This document shows, in pieces, positions 12,085 to 23,754 of a DNA stretch of 64,000 nt. A program made the position numbers and the translations under genes. The stretch is from the NCBI RefSeq assembly GCF_038396675.1, contig NC_088926.1, positions 39,659,501 through 39,723,500 on the forward strand, in the 5' to 3' direction. A model generated the notes under the pieces. It was not told the DNA's origin and ran no database searches. It saw only the letters and a list, made by a program, of their open reading frames with translations. Source of the DNA: Hydra vulgaris. Lineage: Eukaryota; Cnidaria; Hydrozoa; Anthoathecata; Hydridae. The stretch's first letter is position 1; every line of letters starts with the position of its first letter.

Positions 12085-14155
12085 TTTTTTTTTTTTTTTT
12101 TATTTTTTTTTATTTTTTTTTTTATTTTAAAGTTATAAATTTGCCGTTTAAAATAATTACAACTCTCGTATTGGTAAAATATACACATGGCGGGGGCAAG
12201 AAGAAGACAAAATAGTCTTATCGCCAAGCTCCCAATAATCCGTAAATAATATAGCTATCAAATCTTGTCATTAAAAAAGTTATCAAATATAAAAAGAAAA
12301 AAAAAAGAAAATTTTTTTTTTTAATTTTTTTTATTTTTTTCAGATTTTTTTTTATTTTTTAAAAAAAACAAAAACAAAAACAAAATCAAAAACAAAAAAC
12401 AAACAAACAAACAAAAAAAAAAGACAAAAAAATAGAGATAATAAATTCTAAAACTTATTTTCAAATATAATTGAACACAAAGCAAAAATGAAAAATGAAA
12501 CAAACAGACAAAAATGATATTTGAAACTATATATAAATGTTTTTAATGATTGCGATTAAGAATTCTTAATTAGGATATATAATGAAAAGAATTTAAACTT
12601 CTATAGCAAGACCTTTAGTTTTTCATAAAAAGAAAATAAAAAATAAGTTTTTTAGTGAACTAAGTTTTTAAACCTTTGCAAATAAAATGAAAATATACTA
12701 TACAATATTTTAAAGGCCAACAAATAAATATAGCTCTAGAAGAAGTCCTTCATGTTTTGATTAATTAAAATTATTTTAGTTTTGATTTAAAAATATTTAT
12801 GTTTGCAAGCGTTTTGATGTCATTTCTAATTACTTTACTCCATAGTTGTGGGCCTCTAGTTGTGATGGAAAACTTAGTGGCTTCAAAGTGATTTTTAGCT
12901 TGAACATAATTATTGTTTGCATGTCTAGTAAGGTATTTGTGCTGTATTTTTTTAAATGGCGTTTAAAAATACTTGGCATCGTATCGTTATTGATTTTATA
13001 CATAAAAATTAAATGATGATATATATTTATTTAGTAAACATTTAAGATTTTTAGATTAATAAATAGTGGTTGTGAATGAGAGACGGTCTGTGTTGGATAT
13101 TATTCTTATGGCATGTTTTTGTTTGTTAAATAGTTTGTTTAGTTTTTTTTTATTGGTGCTGCACCAAGCAATGTTAGCATAATTGAGATAACAATGAATA
13201 AAAGAAAAGTAGATATATTTTAAGCAAATTTGATTTAGATAAGGTTTAACCTTATAAAGTATGCCAATATTTTTAGAAATTTTATTTTGGATTAATTTTA
13301 AGTGGTTTGTCCAGGTGATATTTTCGTCAAGAAGAACACCTAGAAACTTCATTGAGTGTTCTCTTTTTATAAATTGATTCCCGATGCTAATATTTGGGAG
13401 CTTTAGAGGAATTTCGTCTCTGATAAAAGCGATGAAAAATAATATACTAAGTTTTGGTTAAGTTTAATGACAATTTATTTGTATTAAACCATTCAGTTAC
13501 TTTTAGCAGTTCTTCGTTGACTGTTTTAAATAGAGTTTTTATGTTACTATGGGAGTAAAATAAATTGGTATCGTCAGCAAACAAAACAGAGTCTAAAATA
13601 TTCGAAGCTCTGCTTAAGTCGTTAATGTAAATTAAAAACAAAAGCGGTCCTAAAATGGATCCTTGAGGAACTCCACAAGTGATTGTCGTATTGTCAGTTT
13701 TACCACCATCATAAGAAACATACTGCTTTCTATTAGACAAGTAGCTTTTAAACCAAACTATATTTGCATTCTTAACTCCGTAATTTACTAGTTTTTTTAC
13801 TAAGATATGGTGGTCAACTGTGTCGAAGGCTTTGCTAAGGTCTATTCAAATACCTAATGTATACTCTTTTTTATAAAGGCTCGAAAAATATAATAAACAA
13901 GTTTAAGAATAGCATGATCAGTTGAATGACCTTTTTTGAACCCTAATTGTTTGTTGTATAAAATATTATTTGTTTATAGAAAAGAGAATAGTCTATTATA
14001 CATTAATCGTTCCAGTATTTTAGAGAAGCAAGGAAGAATGGAGATAGGTCTATAATTAGAGACATTAGAAGGATCACCCGATTTGAAAACTGGTATAACT
14101 CTTGCAGTTTTAAAAATTATTTGATCGAAGAAAAATGAAAATAACTTATTGTTGC
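12085..14155 (-). pseudogene. 5'-truncated LINE (family beta), reverse transcriptase part
   Basis: On the minus strand, from ~14150: fingers motif (SGDPSNVSNYRPISILP), IDLSKAFDTVDHHIL (motif A Asp), then from 13740 SNRKQYVSYDGGKT, CGVPQGSILGPLLF (motif B) and LFADDTNLFY (catalytic FADD). A frameshift separates this from MKFLGVLLDENITW (13352), IAWCSTNKKKLNKL, and a C-terminus with TTRGPQLW near 12850. Stops and frameshifts interrupt it (e.g. near 13840, 13400, 13040). About 650 bp of 3' UTR follows, with a stem-loop at 12190-12232, ending in a poly-T stretch (poly-A of the element). Its 5' end is lost at ~14155. The sister copy is 26806-28592. Confidence 0.85.
12190..12232 (-). other. LINE beta 3' UTR stem-loop
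   Basis: On the minus strand GGCGATAAGAC-TATTTT-GTCTTCTTCTTGCC folds as a hairpin (AAGAC/GTCTT plus GGC/GCC). The sister LINE has the matching hairpin at 28470-28512. Conservation amid diverged AT-rich UTR suggests an RNA element recognised by the element's own reverse transcriptase (inferred). Confidence 0.55.
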
Positions 14156-14545
14156 CTATTGAGGTAATATCAACTTTAATGCATGCTAATCAGTTGCTAA
14201 TTAAATCAGTTGCTGGATAAATTTGAACCCTCATAGCTCCCTAAATCAGTATTACATTATCAGTTGCATTTAATGCTAAAATTAAAAGCACACACAAACA
14301 CATTTACAAGAGCACTTCATTGCGCTTGTTAGTAGTATTCGTTTACAATTTATACTTAGAGTTATTTTTATAATGCTTCGTTTTTTTTATTCCAATTTTT
14401 AAAAAAAGCTCACTTGAAGTTTTCACAGCAGTTGAAAATGAGCTGCTTATTTCGGAAGAAAATTGTGAATACTACTTGATGAATTTTTTAGGATTCCTGT
14501 AAACGACGAGGAAAGTTTAACCAAATTAAATGAAGATTCAGATAA

Positions 14546-14546
<1 letters not shown>
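14156..14546. other. Non-coding spacer
   Basis: CAGTTGC-type short repeats at 14195-14270; no gene recognised. Confidence 0.4.

Positions 14547-14548
<2 letters not shown>

Positions 14549-14633
<85 letters not shown>
14549..14633. repeat. (TA)n microsatellite
   Basis: Pure TA, about 85 bp, next to the 3' end of a minus-strand Penelope-like fragment. Confidence 0.95.
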
Positions 14634-14635
<2 letters not shown>

Positions 14636-14659
14636 CGAACATCGCATTAGCAATAACTT

Positions 14660-15025
14660 TGTAAAAATTTAATAAAAATCACAATATTTTTTATTCTTGA
14701 CATGATTCGCAGTCTTACTACATTTTCAAAAGATTTAATTTACAATTAAAACTCTGGTAAATAAATTTAAAAACTGAAGACAATACAGAGAAAAATTAAC
14801 GGAAAAATAAACTTGTTACAAACCAATTAAAAATTATATTACAAATTAAAACAAAATAAACTTCCTAATATTAAAATAATAAAAATAATAATAATAATAT
14901 AGTAAGTTAGGTAGATAAATTTAAAATATAATGAGATGTTTGTTTATTTAAAGAAGGATTTTCCCATATAATATGAAGTGCTTCTTTTATTTTTAATTTG
15001 TTAATGGTTGAGGCAGTTTCAAAAG
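14660..15025 (-). pseudogene. Penelope-like element, 3'-end fragment
   Basis: The minus strand encodes the last ~45 residues of a GIY-YIG-bearing PLE (TASTINKLKIKEALHI, WENPSLNKQTSHYILNL, stop). About 300 bp of 3' UTR follow, which match 20380-20730 closely, including the terminal TGTAGTAAGACT...CATGTCAAGAATAAAAA. It is truncated upstream at ~15025. It lies inverted relative to the PLE at 18369-20730, with the alpha LINE between them. Confidence 0.85.
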
Positions 15026-15390
15026 TCTGGACATAAACTTTCTTAAAAACTGCAAGCTATTTAAAGTATACCCATAGTATTTAGGATTTAACATACCTCA
15101 TGCAAACCACAATGGTATAATGTCGATAAAAAGAAGGTTACTCAAAAGTGCGTTACATAAAAGATCAAACGAACAAAAATTATTGCAAAAAGAATTAGAT
15201 GAAATAAAATGCCAAGTAAGAAATAATTGTTCAACCTGTATATTTGGAAATACAGGTTTTGGAAATACAGGTCTGGAAACAATATATTTTTAATACATTG
15301 TTTCCAGTTTAGGATGTTGAATGCTGTATCTTCTTGACTCAATGCATGGGTTTTGCTTGTGTCTCTGTTTTCATGACTAGGCAACTCATT
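15026..15390. other. Spacer with a short open frame and local repeats
   Basis: A small plus-strand frame from ATG 15120 reads MSIKRRLLKSALHKRSNEQK then a Lys/Glu-rich helix and stops at ~15297; unidentified. GGAAATACAGGT is repeated and an imperfect GGAAACAATATAT/ATTGTTTCC inverted repeat lies at 15245-15308. Confidence 0.35.
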
Positions 15391-18368
15391 CTATTATCTC
15401 CTAATGAGTGTGCAGCTCTAAAACTCGGTTTTATGGTTCTGAGGCCGGCTGGTAGTCATGTTTCCCGAACTCTGTGGTAGCTCTCAGAGAGACTGATTCC
15501 ATCAACAGCTGAAAAATATCGAAGTATTAACAGTGCCATGTTGCGCATGGATGGTGTCCCTGTTTGTACTTTTGGTGTGCATTGCGGAGGCCACATTTTG
15601 AGCCCTTTGTTACGGTTTAGGGTTTATTAGTAGTAATGAGACAATTGCTTGGGCTATTAAACAGTGTTCTGAGTAATATCTATGCTTTGAGTCAAGTTCT
15701 TCAATATAATTTAAAAATGAATAAAGTACCAAAAACTATAAAACACAAAAAACCATCATCATCACCAAGTCCTCTAAACCTATCATTCACTAATATTCGT
15801 GGTCTTCGAAGTAACTTTTCTTCTGTTGAGTCTTATCTCTTGCAAAATTCACCGGACCTACTTGCTCTTTGTGAGACTAATTTGAGTTCAGCTGTCTCAT
15901 CTTGTGATCTTAGTGTTGATGGTTATCTTCCACTAATTCGTAAAAACTCCAATAGTCACATGCTTGGCCTGGGCATTTACATTCGTAAGAATTCATCCAT
16001 TTGTCATGAAACTAGGTTTGAATCCACAGACTATTCTTTTATGTGCTTTCGTTTAGCACCACTTCACTCTATTGCCTTTTTCTTTGTTCTATATCGCTCT
16101 CCTTCATCTCAAGACTGCACACTTTTTGACGTTATTTCTGATCATATTGACCAAGCCCTCTCTCTTTATCCATCAGCTAATGTAGTTGTTGTTGGTGACT
16201 TTAATGCTCACCACTCTGAATGGCTTGGCTTTAGTGTCAGTGATGCGGCAAGCATTAAAGCCCACAACTTTTGCCTTTCTCAATCCCTAACTCAAATAGT
16301 CAACTTTCCATCTCGCTTTCCTGACTACCCAAATCATCTACCTTCTCTACTCAACTTATGTCTTGTTTCTGATCCTAGTCAGTGCTCAGTTTCTCCACAT
16401 TCACCCTTAGGTTCTTCTGATCACAGTTTGATCTCTCTAAAACAAATATCTCATTCTTCTTCATCACCTGAATCCCCCTATTTTCGAACCTCTTACAACT
16501 ACAGTAAAGCTGACTGGGATTCTTGCCGTGATTTTCTTCGTGATGGCCCTTGGGTAGAAATCTATCGTCTTCCTGTCGACAAATGTGCTTCTTAAATAAC
16601 TTTGTGGATTCAGGCTGGCATGGAATCTTTTATTCCCTATCGACAATTCCAGGTCAAGCCTTACTCTCCTCCATGGCTTTCTTCACACTGTGCTGCTGCG
16701 ATTGCCAATGGAAACCGATACTTCCATATTTATCAGCAAAACAATTCTCCAGAAAACAGGCGTCTGTTTATTACTGCTAGAAACGATTGTAAAAAGGTTT
16801 TGTCTAACGCCAAAATTCGCTATTCTCAGGTCATGAAATCTCGTATCTCATCTCAAAAATTAGGCTCTCGTGACTTCTGGAGAATCTTTAATAATATCAG
16901 TAATAAGGGCAAATCTATAATTCCACCTCTCTTGTATGGTTCAGACTTTGTCACCTCACCTAAAGACAAAGCTGAACTGTTTGCTAAAAACTTTTCATCA
17001 ATATCATCTCTTGATTCCACTAGTTGCTTTCTACCTGATATTGCCAAAAAACAGGTTAATTTTTCATCTTGAATTTAATCACTTACTTTCTGACGATCAA
17101 TATGGAAATCGATCTTCTCGTTCTACAGCTGATTTGTTAACAGTAATAACTGACACGTTTTATCGTGCATTAGATAAAGGTGGAGAGGTTAAGGCCATCG
17201 CTCTCGACATTTCTAAAGCTTTTGATAAAGTTTGGCATGCTGGTCTTCTCCATAAGCTTTCTTCTTATGGTGTATCCGGCAACATCTTTAAGATCATCGA
17301 ATCCTTCCTTTCCAATCGTAATATAAAAATCGTCTTCGATGGACAGCACTCTTCTTCTTATTCTATAACTTCAGGGGTTCGTCAAGGTTCTATCCCTTGG
17401 CCCTATACTCATTTTAGTTTACATTAACGATCTTCCAGATATTCTCTCATCTGGCATTGTTTGCTGATGACACTACCATTTATTCTTGTCGTGATAAAAA
17501 ACCAACACCCTCTGATTTCTTAGAGGGGGCATTTGAGCTTAAAAAAGATCTTACTTCTGCTTCAGCATGGGGCTCACAGTGGCTGGTGAACTTTAATTCA
17601 GATAAAACTCAATTTTTTTCAGCCAATCGTTATCGCAATACTTTAGATCTTCCTATATTTATGAACGGTGATGTACTCGATGAGTCACCTTCTCTTCATC
17701 ATCTAGGATTAACTCTTACTTCCAATCTCTCTCGGAAACCATATATCAAATTTAGTTGCAAAATTAGCATCTGCTAAGGTTGCATCTCTTTATCGAGCTC
17801 GTCACTTTCTTACTTTGGAATCTAGTCTCTATCTCTTTAAATCTCAAATCCGGCCTTGTATGAAATATTGTTGCCATATCTGGGGCGGATCCTCTGATGA
17901 TGCCCTTTCTCATTTAGACAAGGTGCAAAAACGCGTTGTAAACATAGTTGGACCTGCTCTTGCAGCCAACCTCTAACCATTATCACATCGTCGTAATGTT
18001 GCTTCTCTTTCTCTTTTCTACAAATACTATAGCGGGCACTGCTCTAAAGAGCTAGCGTCTCTTGTGCCATCTACTATAATTCATTCTCGTGTTACTCGTC
18101 ATTCAAATAAGTGTCATCCTTTTTCTGTGACTGTTCCTAAGTGCTCCAAAAACGCTTATTCGTCTAGTTTTGTTCCTCGAACATCAGCTCTTTGAAATTC
18201 GCTTCCTCCATCTTGCTTTCCTGACTCATATAGTTTGCAATCTTTTAAGTCGTCTGTCAATCGTTATCTTGCTCTACAATCTTCATTTTTTATCTTTCAG
18301 TAACTTCCAACTTTAATTAGTGGCTGCTTGCAGCCTTGTTGGAAGCGAAGATGTTTAAAAAAAAAAAC
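15391..18368 (+). pseudogene. Nearly full-length LINE (family alpha) with broken ORF2
   Basis: A comparatively GC-rich 5' region (15391-15715) precedes the ORF. The likely start is ATG 15718. The APE endonuclease spans 15718-16595: LSFTNIRGLRSNF, LALCETN (Glu), VVVVGDFNAHHSEWL (Asp/Asn), SSDHSLI (Asp-His). A frameshift at ~16595 leads to 16602-17072. At ~17060 an internal deletion removes the fingers region, joining IAKKQV directly to the FNHLLSDDQYGNRS segment. The palm keeps LDISKAFDKVWHAGLLHKL (motif A), GVRQGS (motif B) and FADDTTIYS, with frameshifts at ~17390 and ~17455 and further stops downstream. Coding ends at 18302. The short 3' UTR carries GGCTGCTTGCAGCC and poly-A at 18358-18368. 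Lacking the fingers, it cannot be autonomous. Confidence 0.9.
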
Positions 18369-19938
18369 CTTACAATGGTATTTTTTAATAAAGGTTATTA
18401 AAATTAATTTAATGAAAAAAGAACAATCAATTATAAAAACCCACGAGAAAAAATTATGTTCACTCACTAAATTTACTAGCATTCCTTATAAAATCAAAAA
18501 CTTCGTACAAAATATGTCTTCATACACTTTACAACACCATGAACTGGATTTATTGAATAATGGTCTTAACTTTGCTTTACCACCAGCGTTTATAAAAAAG
18601 ACTGACGTTTTTGCTCAATTTGATAGCATTGCACAATTTCTCAACACCCAACTTAGAAACAAGGATTCGGAACTTCAAGTTAAAAGTGAACTTTCACATT
18701 TAGCAAATAATTATGTTTACAAATATACGCCTGAAGGTTGTCTGAGAAAACACAAAATAATAAAAAGACTCAGGAAGAATGAAAACATCGTAATAACAAG
18801 ACGAGACAAAGGGAATGGTATAATTGTTCTAAATAAAGTTGACTATATAACTTCTCTTAACAATATTATAAGTGATAAAACTAAATTTAAAGAATTAAAA
18901 GACGATCCAACTATAAAAAGAGAAGTATCTTTACAAGGGTATCTTAGAAAACTTAAAAAACTTAAATGTTTTGAAAAAGACATTTACAATAAAATTAATC
19001 CTGTTGGTTCACAAACAGCAAGAATTTATGCTCTACCTAAGATGCACAAACTTAGTAAAGATTCTTCTCTAACATCTTTTCGACCAATTATTTCAACAAT
19101 TGGTACATATAATTATAAACTTGCTAGACAACTTTCAGATTTATTATCTCCATATTTACCAAAACATTATACCACTTTTGACTCATTTTCATTCGTTGAA
19201 GATTTAAAACAAGTTGACGTAACTAACAAATTTATAGTTTCTTATGATGTTGAAAACTTATTTACTAACATTCCACTTAATGAAACCTTAAATATAGCAA
19301 CAGAATTGGTTTTTAAAGATGAAACTCGCTCAAAATATTTTTCTAAAACTCATTTCAAAAAATTACTTCAAGTTTCAACGTCAGGTTCTTATTTCTTAGA
19401 TTAGATGGCGTTGCAATGGGTTCTCCTTTAGCACCAATTTTAGTTAATATGTTTATCGGTTTTCATGAACAAACGTGGGTTAATAATTGCTCATCCTCCA
19501 TACCGATTTTTTATAAACGTTATGCGGATGACATAATAGCAATTTTTAATTCAGAGTTTGAAGCGCAAGAATTCTTTAAACATCCCAATAGACAACACAA
19601 AACATTAAGATTTACTATGGAAAAAGAAAAAGCAACCAAATTCCATTTTTGGATGTTCTTATTAATAAGTCTAATTCACTCACTACATCAGTTTATCACA
19701 AAAAAACATACATAGGTCTTTTACAAAATTTCTTTAGTTTTGTCCCTTCATGTTACAAAACTGGTCTTATACGTTGCTTGATTGATGGAACATATAAAAT
19801 TAACAACACGTGGTTTGGATTTGATAAGGATATAAAAAATCTTTCTTTAGTTTTAAAAAATAATCAATTTCCGCAAAAAGTTATCGACACTGAAATTTAA
19901 TTGTGTGTTGAAAAGAAAATTAATCCACCTGTTATAAA

Positions 19939-19979
19939 TACTGTTGATAATACTAATTATATTAGTATTATCAACAGTA
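19939..19979. repeat. Perfect palindrome in the PLE, 19-bp arms
   Basis: TACTGTTGATAATACTAAT (19939-19957), 3-base centre, exact inverted copy (19961-19979). It falls where the PLE frame breaks. Confidence 0.9.
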
Positions 19980-20140
19980 GATATTTAAAGATATATTTAG
20001 ATATTTTAAGCTTCCATTTACTGGATTTTACTCAAATTTCATTGAAACTAAAATTGATAAAATTATTAAAAATTATTGTAAAAATGTAATAATCAAATTT
20101 ATATTCACAACCGATAAATTAAAAAACAATTTTTGCATAT

Positions 20141-20184
20141 TTTTAGGAAGTGGATCTTTTTTGCAAAAGATCCACTTCCTAAAA
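20141..20184. repeat. Perfect palindrome in the PLE, 20-bp arms
   Basis: TTTTAGGAAGTGGATCTTTT (20141-20160), TTGC, exact inverted copy (20165-20184). The right arm encodes the native KDPLP segment; the left arm is an inverted extra copy that interrupts the frame. Confidence 0.9.
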
Positions 20185-20660
20185 TGCTTAAATCTAACGT
20201 TGTCTACAAATTTTCTTTTGCTGGCTGTAACGCCAGTTATATTGGAGAAACCTCCAGACATTTGACAACACGGATAAATGAGCACCTTACGAGTGACAAG
20301 CAATCGCATATTTTTAAACATTTAAATTCATCCGTTAATTGTAAAACACTAACTAATTATAGTTGCTTTCAGATTTTAGATACTGCCTCTACCATTAACA
20401 AATTAAAAATAAAAGAAGCACTTCATATTAAATGGGAAAATCCTTCTTTAAATAAACAAACATCTCATTATATTTTAAATTTATCTACCTAACTTACTAT
20501 ATTATTAATATTATTAATGTTTTAATGTTAGGAAGTTTATTTTGTCGTAATTTGTAATATAATTTTTAATTGGTTTGTAACAAGTTTATTTGTCCGTTAA
20601 TTTTTCTTTGTATTGTCTTTAGTTTTTAAATTTATTTTCCAGAGTTTTAATTGTAAATTA

Positions 20661-20700
20661 AATCTTTAGAAAATGTAGTAAGACTACGAAACATGTCAAG
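20661..20700 (+). ncRNA. Degenerate hammerhead-like motif at the PLE 3' end
   Basis: TTAGAAAAT, stem GTAG/CTAC with loop TAAGA (20675-20687), GAAAC (20688-20692), ATGTC. The downstream half fits a minimal PLE hammerhead (GAAAC-AT-GTC). The CUGANGA box is eroded: TAGAAAA here, TTGAAAA in the minus-strand copy near 14710. Cleavage competence is unlikely. Confidence 0.35.
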
Positions 20701-20727
20701 AATAAAAATATTGTGATTTTTATTAAA

Positions 20728-20730
<3 letters not shown>

Positions 20731-20766
<36 letters not shown>
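20731..20766. repeat. Short (TA)n tract
   Basis: TA repeat between the PLE 3' end and the SINE tail. Confidence 0.9.
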
Positions 20767-20775
<9 letters not shown>

Positions 20776-20998
20776 TTATTCACCTCCTCAAGGCCGAGAA
20801 GGCCACTACAGATGAGGAGGCTACTTATTAGTGGTTATAACCCTCTCTCAACTCTATAGCTCCGAAACACGAACCTTGATGAACAAGGCCGCTGCGCGGA
20901 GAAACAAGTTGAGCGCGGTACTATCAGGGACGTGGTTGGGATCGAACTCGAAACCTCTCCCTTATGAAGCGAGCGCTTTACCACTACACCACTACCGC
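20767..20998 (-). mobile_element. tRNA-derived SINE (~230 bp)
   Basis: On the minus strand from 20998: GCGGTAGTGGTGTAGTGG (box A region), an anticodon-like arm with loop TTCATAA, and GAGTTCGATCCC (box B). A tRNA-unrelated body follows (CTCAACTTGTTTC..., GGCCTTCTCGGCC hairpin, GAGGAGGTG) and a poly-A tail (20767-20779 read as T). This is the standard pol III SINE layout. It is inserted between TA tracts, so a target duplication cannot be resolved. Box A and B look intact, so it could still be transcribed; mobilisation would need a partner LINE. Confidence 0.85.
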
Positions 20999-20999
20999 A

Positions 21000-21021
21000 T
21001 TATATATATGTATAATATATG

Positions 21022-21103
<82 letters not shown>
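21000..21103. repeat. (TA)n microsatellite
   Basis: TA tract directly abutting the SINE head. Confidence 0.95.
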
Positions 21104-21106
<3 letters not shown>

Positions 21107-21355
21107 ACATATATTTGTTTGTTTTTTTTATTTATTTCTTTCTTAATTTTTCTTATTTTCGTATAATGTCTATTTAAATTTTAGAGCAGGAAGTTAGCAT
21201 CCAAAGGTGACTAGAAAATTAGGAAGATTGTTTGGAATATGATTCCAATGGTGAATGGCACCAATATAAAGAAGATTATTGATTGGTCAGTTGCAAACAT
21301 TAGGCTTGAATTGAAAGCAATGCGATTTAAGTTATTGGGTAAGAAGAAATTTTAT
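21104..21355. other. Unassigned stretch, possible decayed exon
   Basis: A pyrimidine-rich tract ending TTTTAG at 21184 and a GGTAAG at ~21339 flank a segment reading MIPMVNGTNIKKIIDWSVA then LELKAMRFKLLG. Every frame starting at 21185 hits a stop early, so at best it is an exon remnant. Confidence 0.2.
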
Positions 21356-21614
21356 TCTATATATAACATTTGTATTTTTCTATATTTGGGTGATTGCAAA
21401 AGCAGCTTTTCAAATAGTCTGCTGCTCAACCCTAAATATGTTCTATATAATAAAATAACACAAGATAAAAATTTTGAAACTAATACTCAAAAATTCAATA
21501 TTAAATAAAGTTTAAAAAAATAGTAATCATTCTATATATAACATTTGTATTTTTGTATATTAGGGTGATTGCAAAAGCAGCCTTTCGAATAGTCTGCTGC
21601 TCAACCCTAATTAT

Positions 21615-21987
<373 letters not shown>

Positions 21988-22051
21988 TATATGTTCTATA
22001 TAACAAAATAATACCAGATAAAAATTTTGATACTAGTACTCAAAAATTCAA

Positions 22052-22656
22052 TCTTCTATATATATAAAGGGCAATGTGTGTGTGTGTGTTTGTTCTCTAT
22101 AGAAATCCAAACCGCCGGACCGATCTCGATGAAATTTGGCATGGGGGTAGTCCTCGAGGGGGAGAAGGTTCTTAGCTGGGTTTTGACCCTGTACCCCAAC
22201 CCCCGGGGTCAAGGGGGCTAAAAATTGAGCCCCCCTGACCCCGGGATCAGGGGGGCCGATTTTTTGGGCCCATTTTTGGGCCCATTTTTGTGTACAGATA
22301 TCAGGTAAGCCAGTTTAAATATTGGCCCGGGCAACGCCGGGTAACTCCAGCTATATATATAAAGGGCAATGTGTGTTTGTGTGTGTGTTTGTTTGTTCTC
22401 TATAGAAATCCTAACCGCCAGACCGATCTCGATGAAATTTGGCATGGGGGTAGTCCTCGAGGAGGAGAAGGTTCTTAGCTGGGTTTTGACCCCGTACCCC
22501 GACCCTTGGGGTCAGGGGGCCCAAAAATAGGCCCCCCTAACCCCGGGGGTCAGGGGGGCCCATTTTTTGGGCCCATTTTTTGGGCCCATTTTTGTGTACA
22601 GATATCAGGTAAGCCAGTTTAAATTGGCCCGGGCAACGCCGGGTAACTCATGCTAG
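22052..22656 (+). mobile_element. Non-autonomous Helitron-like element, head-to-tail dimer (copy 1)
   Basis: It starts TCTTCTATATATATAAAGGG and ends CATGCTAG, with a CCCGGGCAACGCCGGG hairpin about 10 bp before the end. It lies exactly between A and T with no duplication, as comparison with repeat units 1 and 3 shows. TC...CTAG ends, a 3' hairpin and A|T insertion are the Helitron hallmarks. The body is two ~300-bp monomers joined at ~22350 (GTAACTCCAGC then TATATATATAAAGGGC). Each has (GT)n, GATCTCGATGAAATTTGGCA and long G/C runs (GGGGTCAGGGGG, GGGCCCATTTTT). No Rep/helicase is encoded. Confidence 0.88.
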
Positions 22657-22862
22657 TATTAAATAAAAGTTTCAAAAATAGTAATGATTCTATATATAAC
22701 ATTTGTATTTTTGTATATTAGGGTGATTGCAAAAGCAGCTTTTCAAATAGTCTGCTGCTCAACCCTAAATATGTTCTATATAATAAAATAACACAAGATA
22801 AAAGTTTTAATACTACTACTCAAAAATTCAATAATAAATAAAGTTTTCAAAAATAGTAATCA

Positions 22863-23754
22863 TTTTATATAAAAATTATTTCATAAAAAAACTATGGTTT
22901 TTTTGACTAAAAATAAAAGCCAATAGACAGTTTCTTAATAATTATTTTAAAATGATTTTTATATAAAATTGTTATTAACTTTGAAATTTTTATTTAGTTT
23001 TGACATCTTTTTAGTTCCAGATTGACATAACTAAAAAGGTGTTTTTTTTTCGATAATATTATGAACTCATCTTATGTTTATAGGGTCTTATGAAAAATAT
23101 TATTTTAAATTTTATATCTAATGTTATTTTACTATATAGAATAGAGTTGAGGTACGGATTATTAAAAAAAAGTTTTTTTTTTAATTACCCTAACGTTTAT
23201 ATACGTGTGTGTGTAATGTACGTTTTAGTCGTATATTTCAGTTTATTATTTACTATTGAAAATATAAATAAATCCTATATAGACAATGTTGTCACACATA
23301 GTTTAACTTTGTGCTATTTAGATGCTGTGAAATTAAAGCTTTAACCTCAGGAGATCAGGAGAAGAGTTTGAACATTAACTAAAAAGATATTTTTAGCTTT
23401 TTGCGGATCAATATGGCGGACGAAAAGCTCGAGAGGAACGTTCTTTGTATAAAAAGTTCTTTGCATTAATAACAAATTGAACTTTTAATAAAAAAATTTT
23501 GTTTATAATTTCATTATTTTTTAACAAATTTTTGGTTAGCAATAAATTTCTAAAATACTTATTTTTGTTGTTGTAAGTTGAAATAAATTTCGAGAAGTTG
23601 TTTGAGTTATGAGGGAGAACACATTTATATAGAAACAGCTCATACAGGGTATGAGTTAGTAAAAAGTAACGCTTTAGTACTAACACGCGACCACAAGCAA
23701 ATGTTGAAAAATTATCACGGATCAGTACTGGTAACAGATAATAAGCCAGTGCTG
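22863..23754. other. AT-rich, no recognised gene
   Basis: An 84-codon frame at 23090-23344 lacks recognisable motifs. From ~23400 composition rises towards the GC-rich repeat. Confidence 0.4.

Larger units (their letters stand above)
18369..20730 (+). pseudogene. Penelope-like retroelement: reverse transcriptase plus GIY-YIG endonuclease, interrupted
   Basis: The first good Met is ~18412. Residues to 19404 give NNYVYKYTPEGCLRKHKII, RRDKGNGIIVLNK, ARIYALPKMHK, FRPIISTIGTYNYKLA and SYDVENLFTNIPL (motif A), all typical of PLE RTs. After a 1-2 base frameshift at ~19400 comes GVAMGSPLAPILVNMF and KRYADDIIAIF (YADD). Another frameshift at ~19640 leads to SVYHKKTY and FSFVPSCYKTGLIRCLIDG. The linker (19900-20165) is broken by two perfect palindromes. 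The GIY-YIG domain (20165-20492) shows VVYKFSFAGCNASYIGETSR then LTTRINEHL, including the Cys and YIG residues. The 3' UTR reaches a (TA)n at 20731. PLE RTs prime from nicked DNA or exposed ends. Immediately upstream is the poly-A of the alpha LINE. Confidence 0.9.

Noticed and set aside
22140..22230. Small proteins in the Helitron repeats (60-87 codons on either strand)
   Set aside because: The frames arise from GC-rich repeat sequence, differ among the three copies and have no start context or domain.
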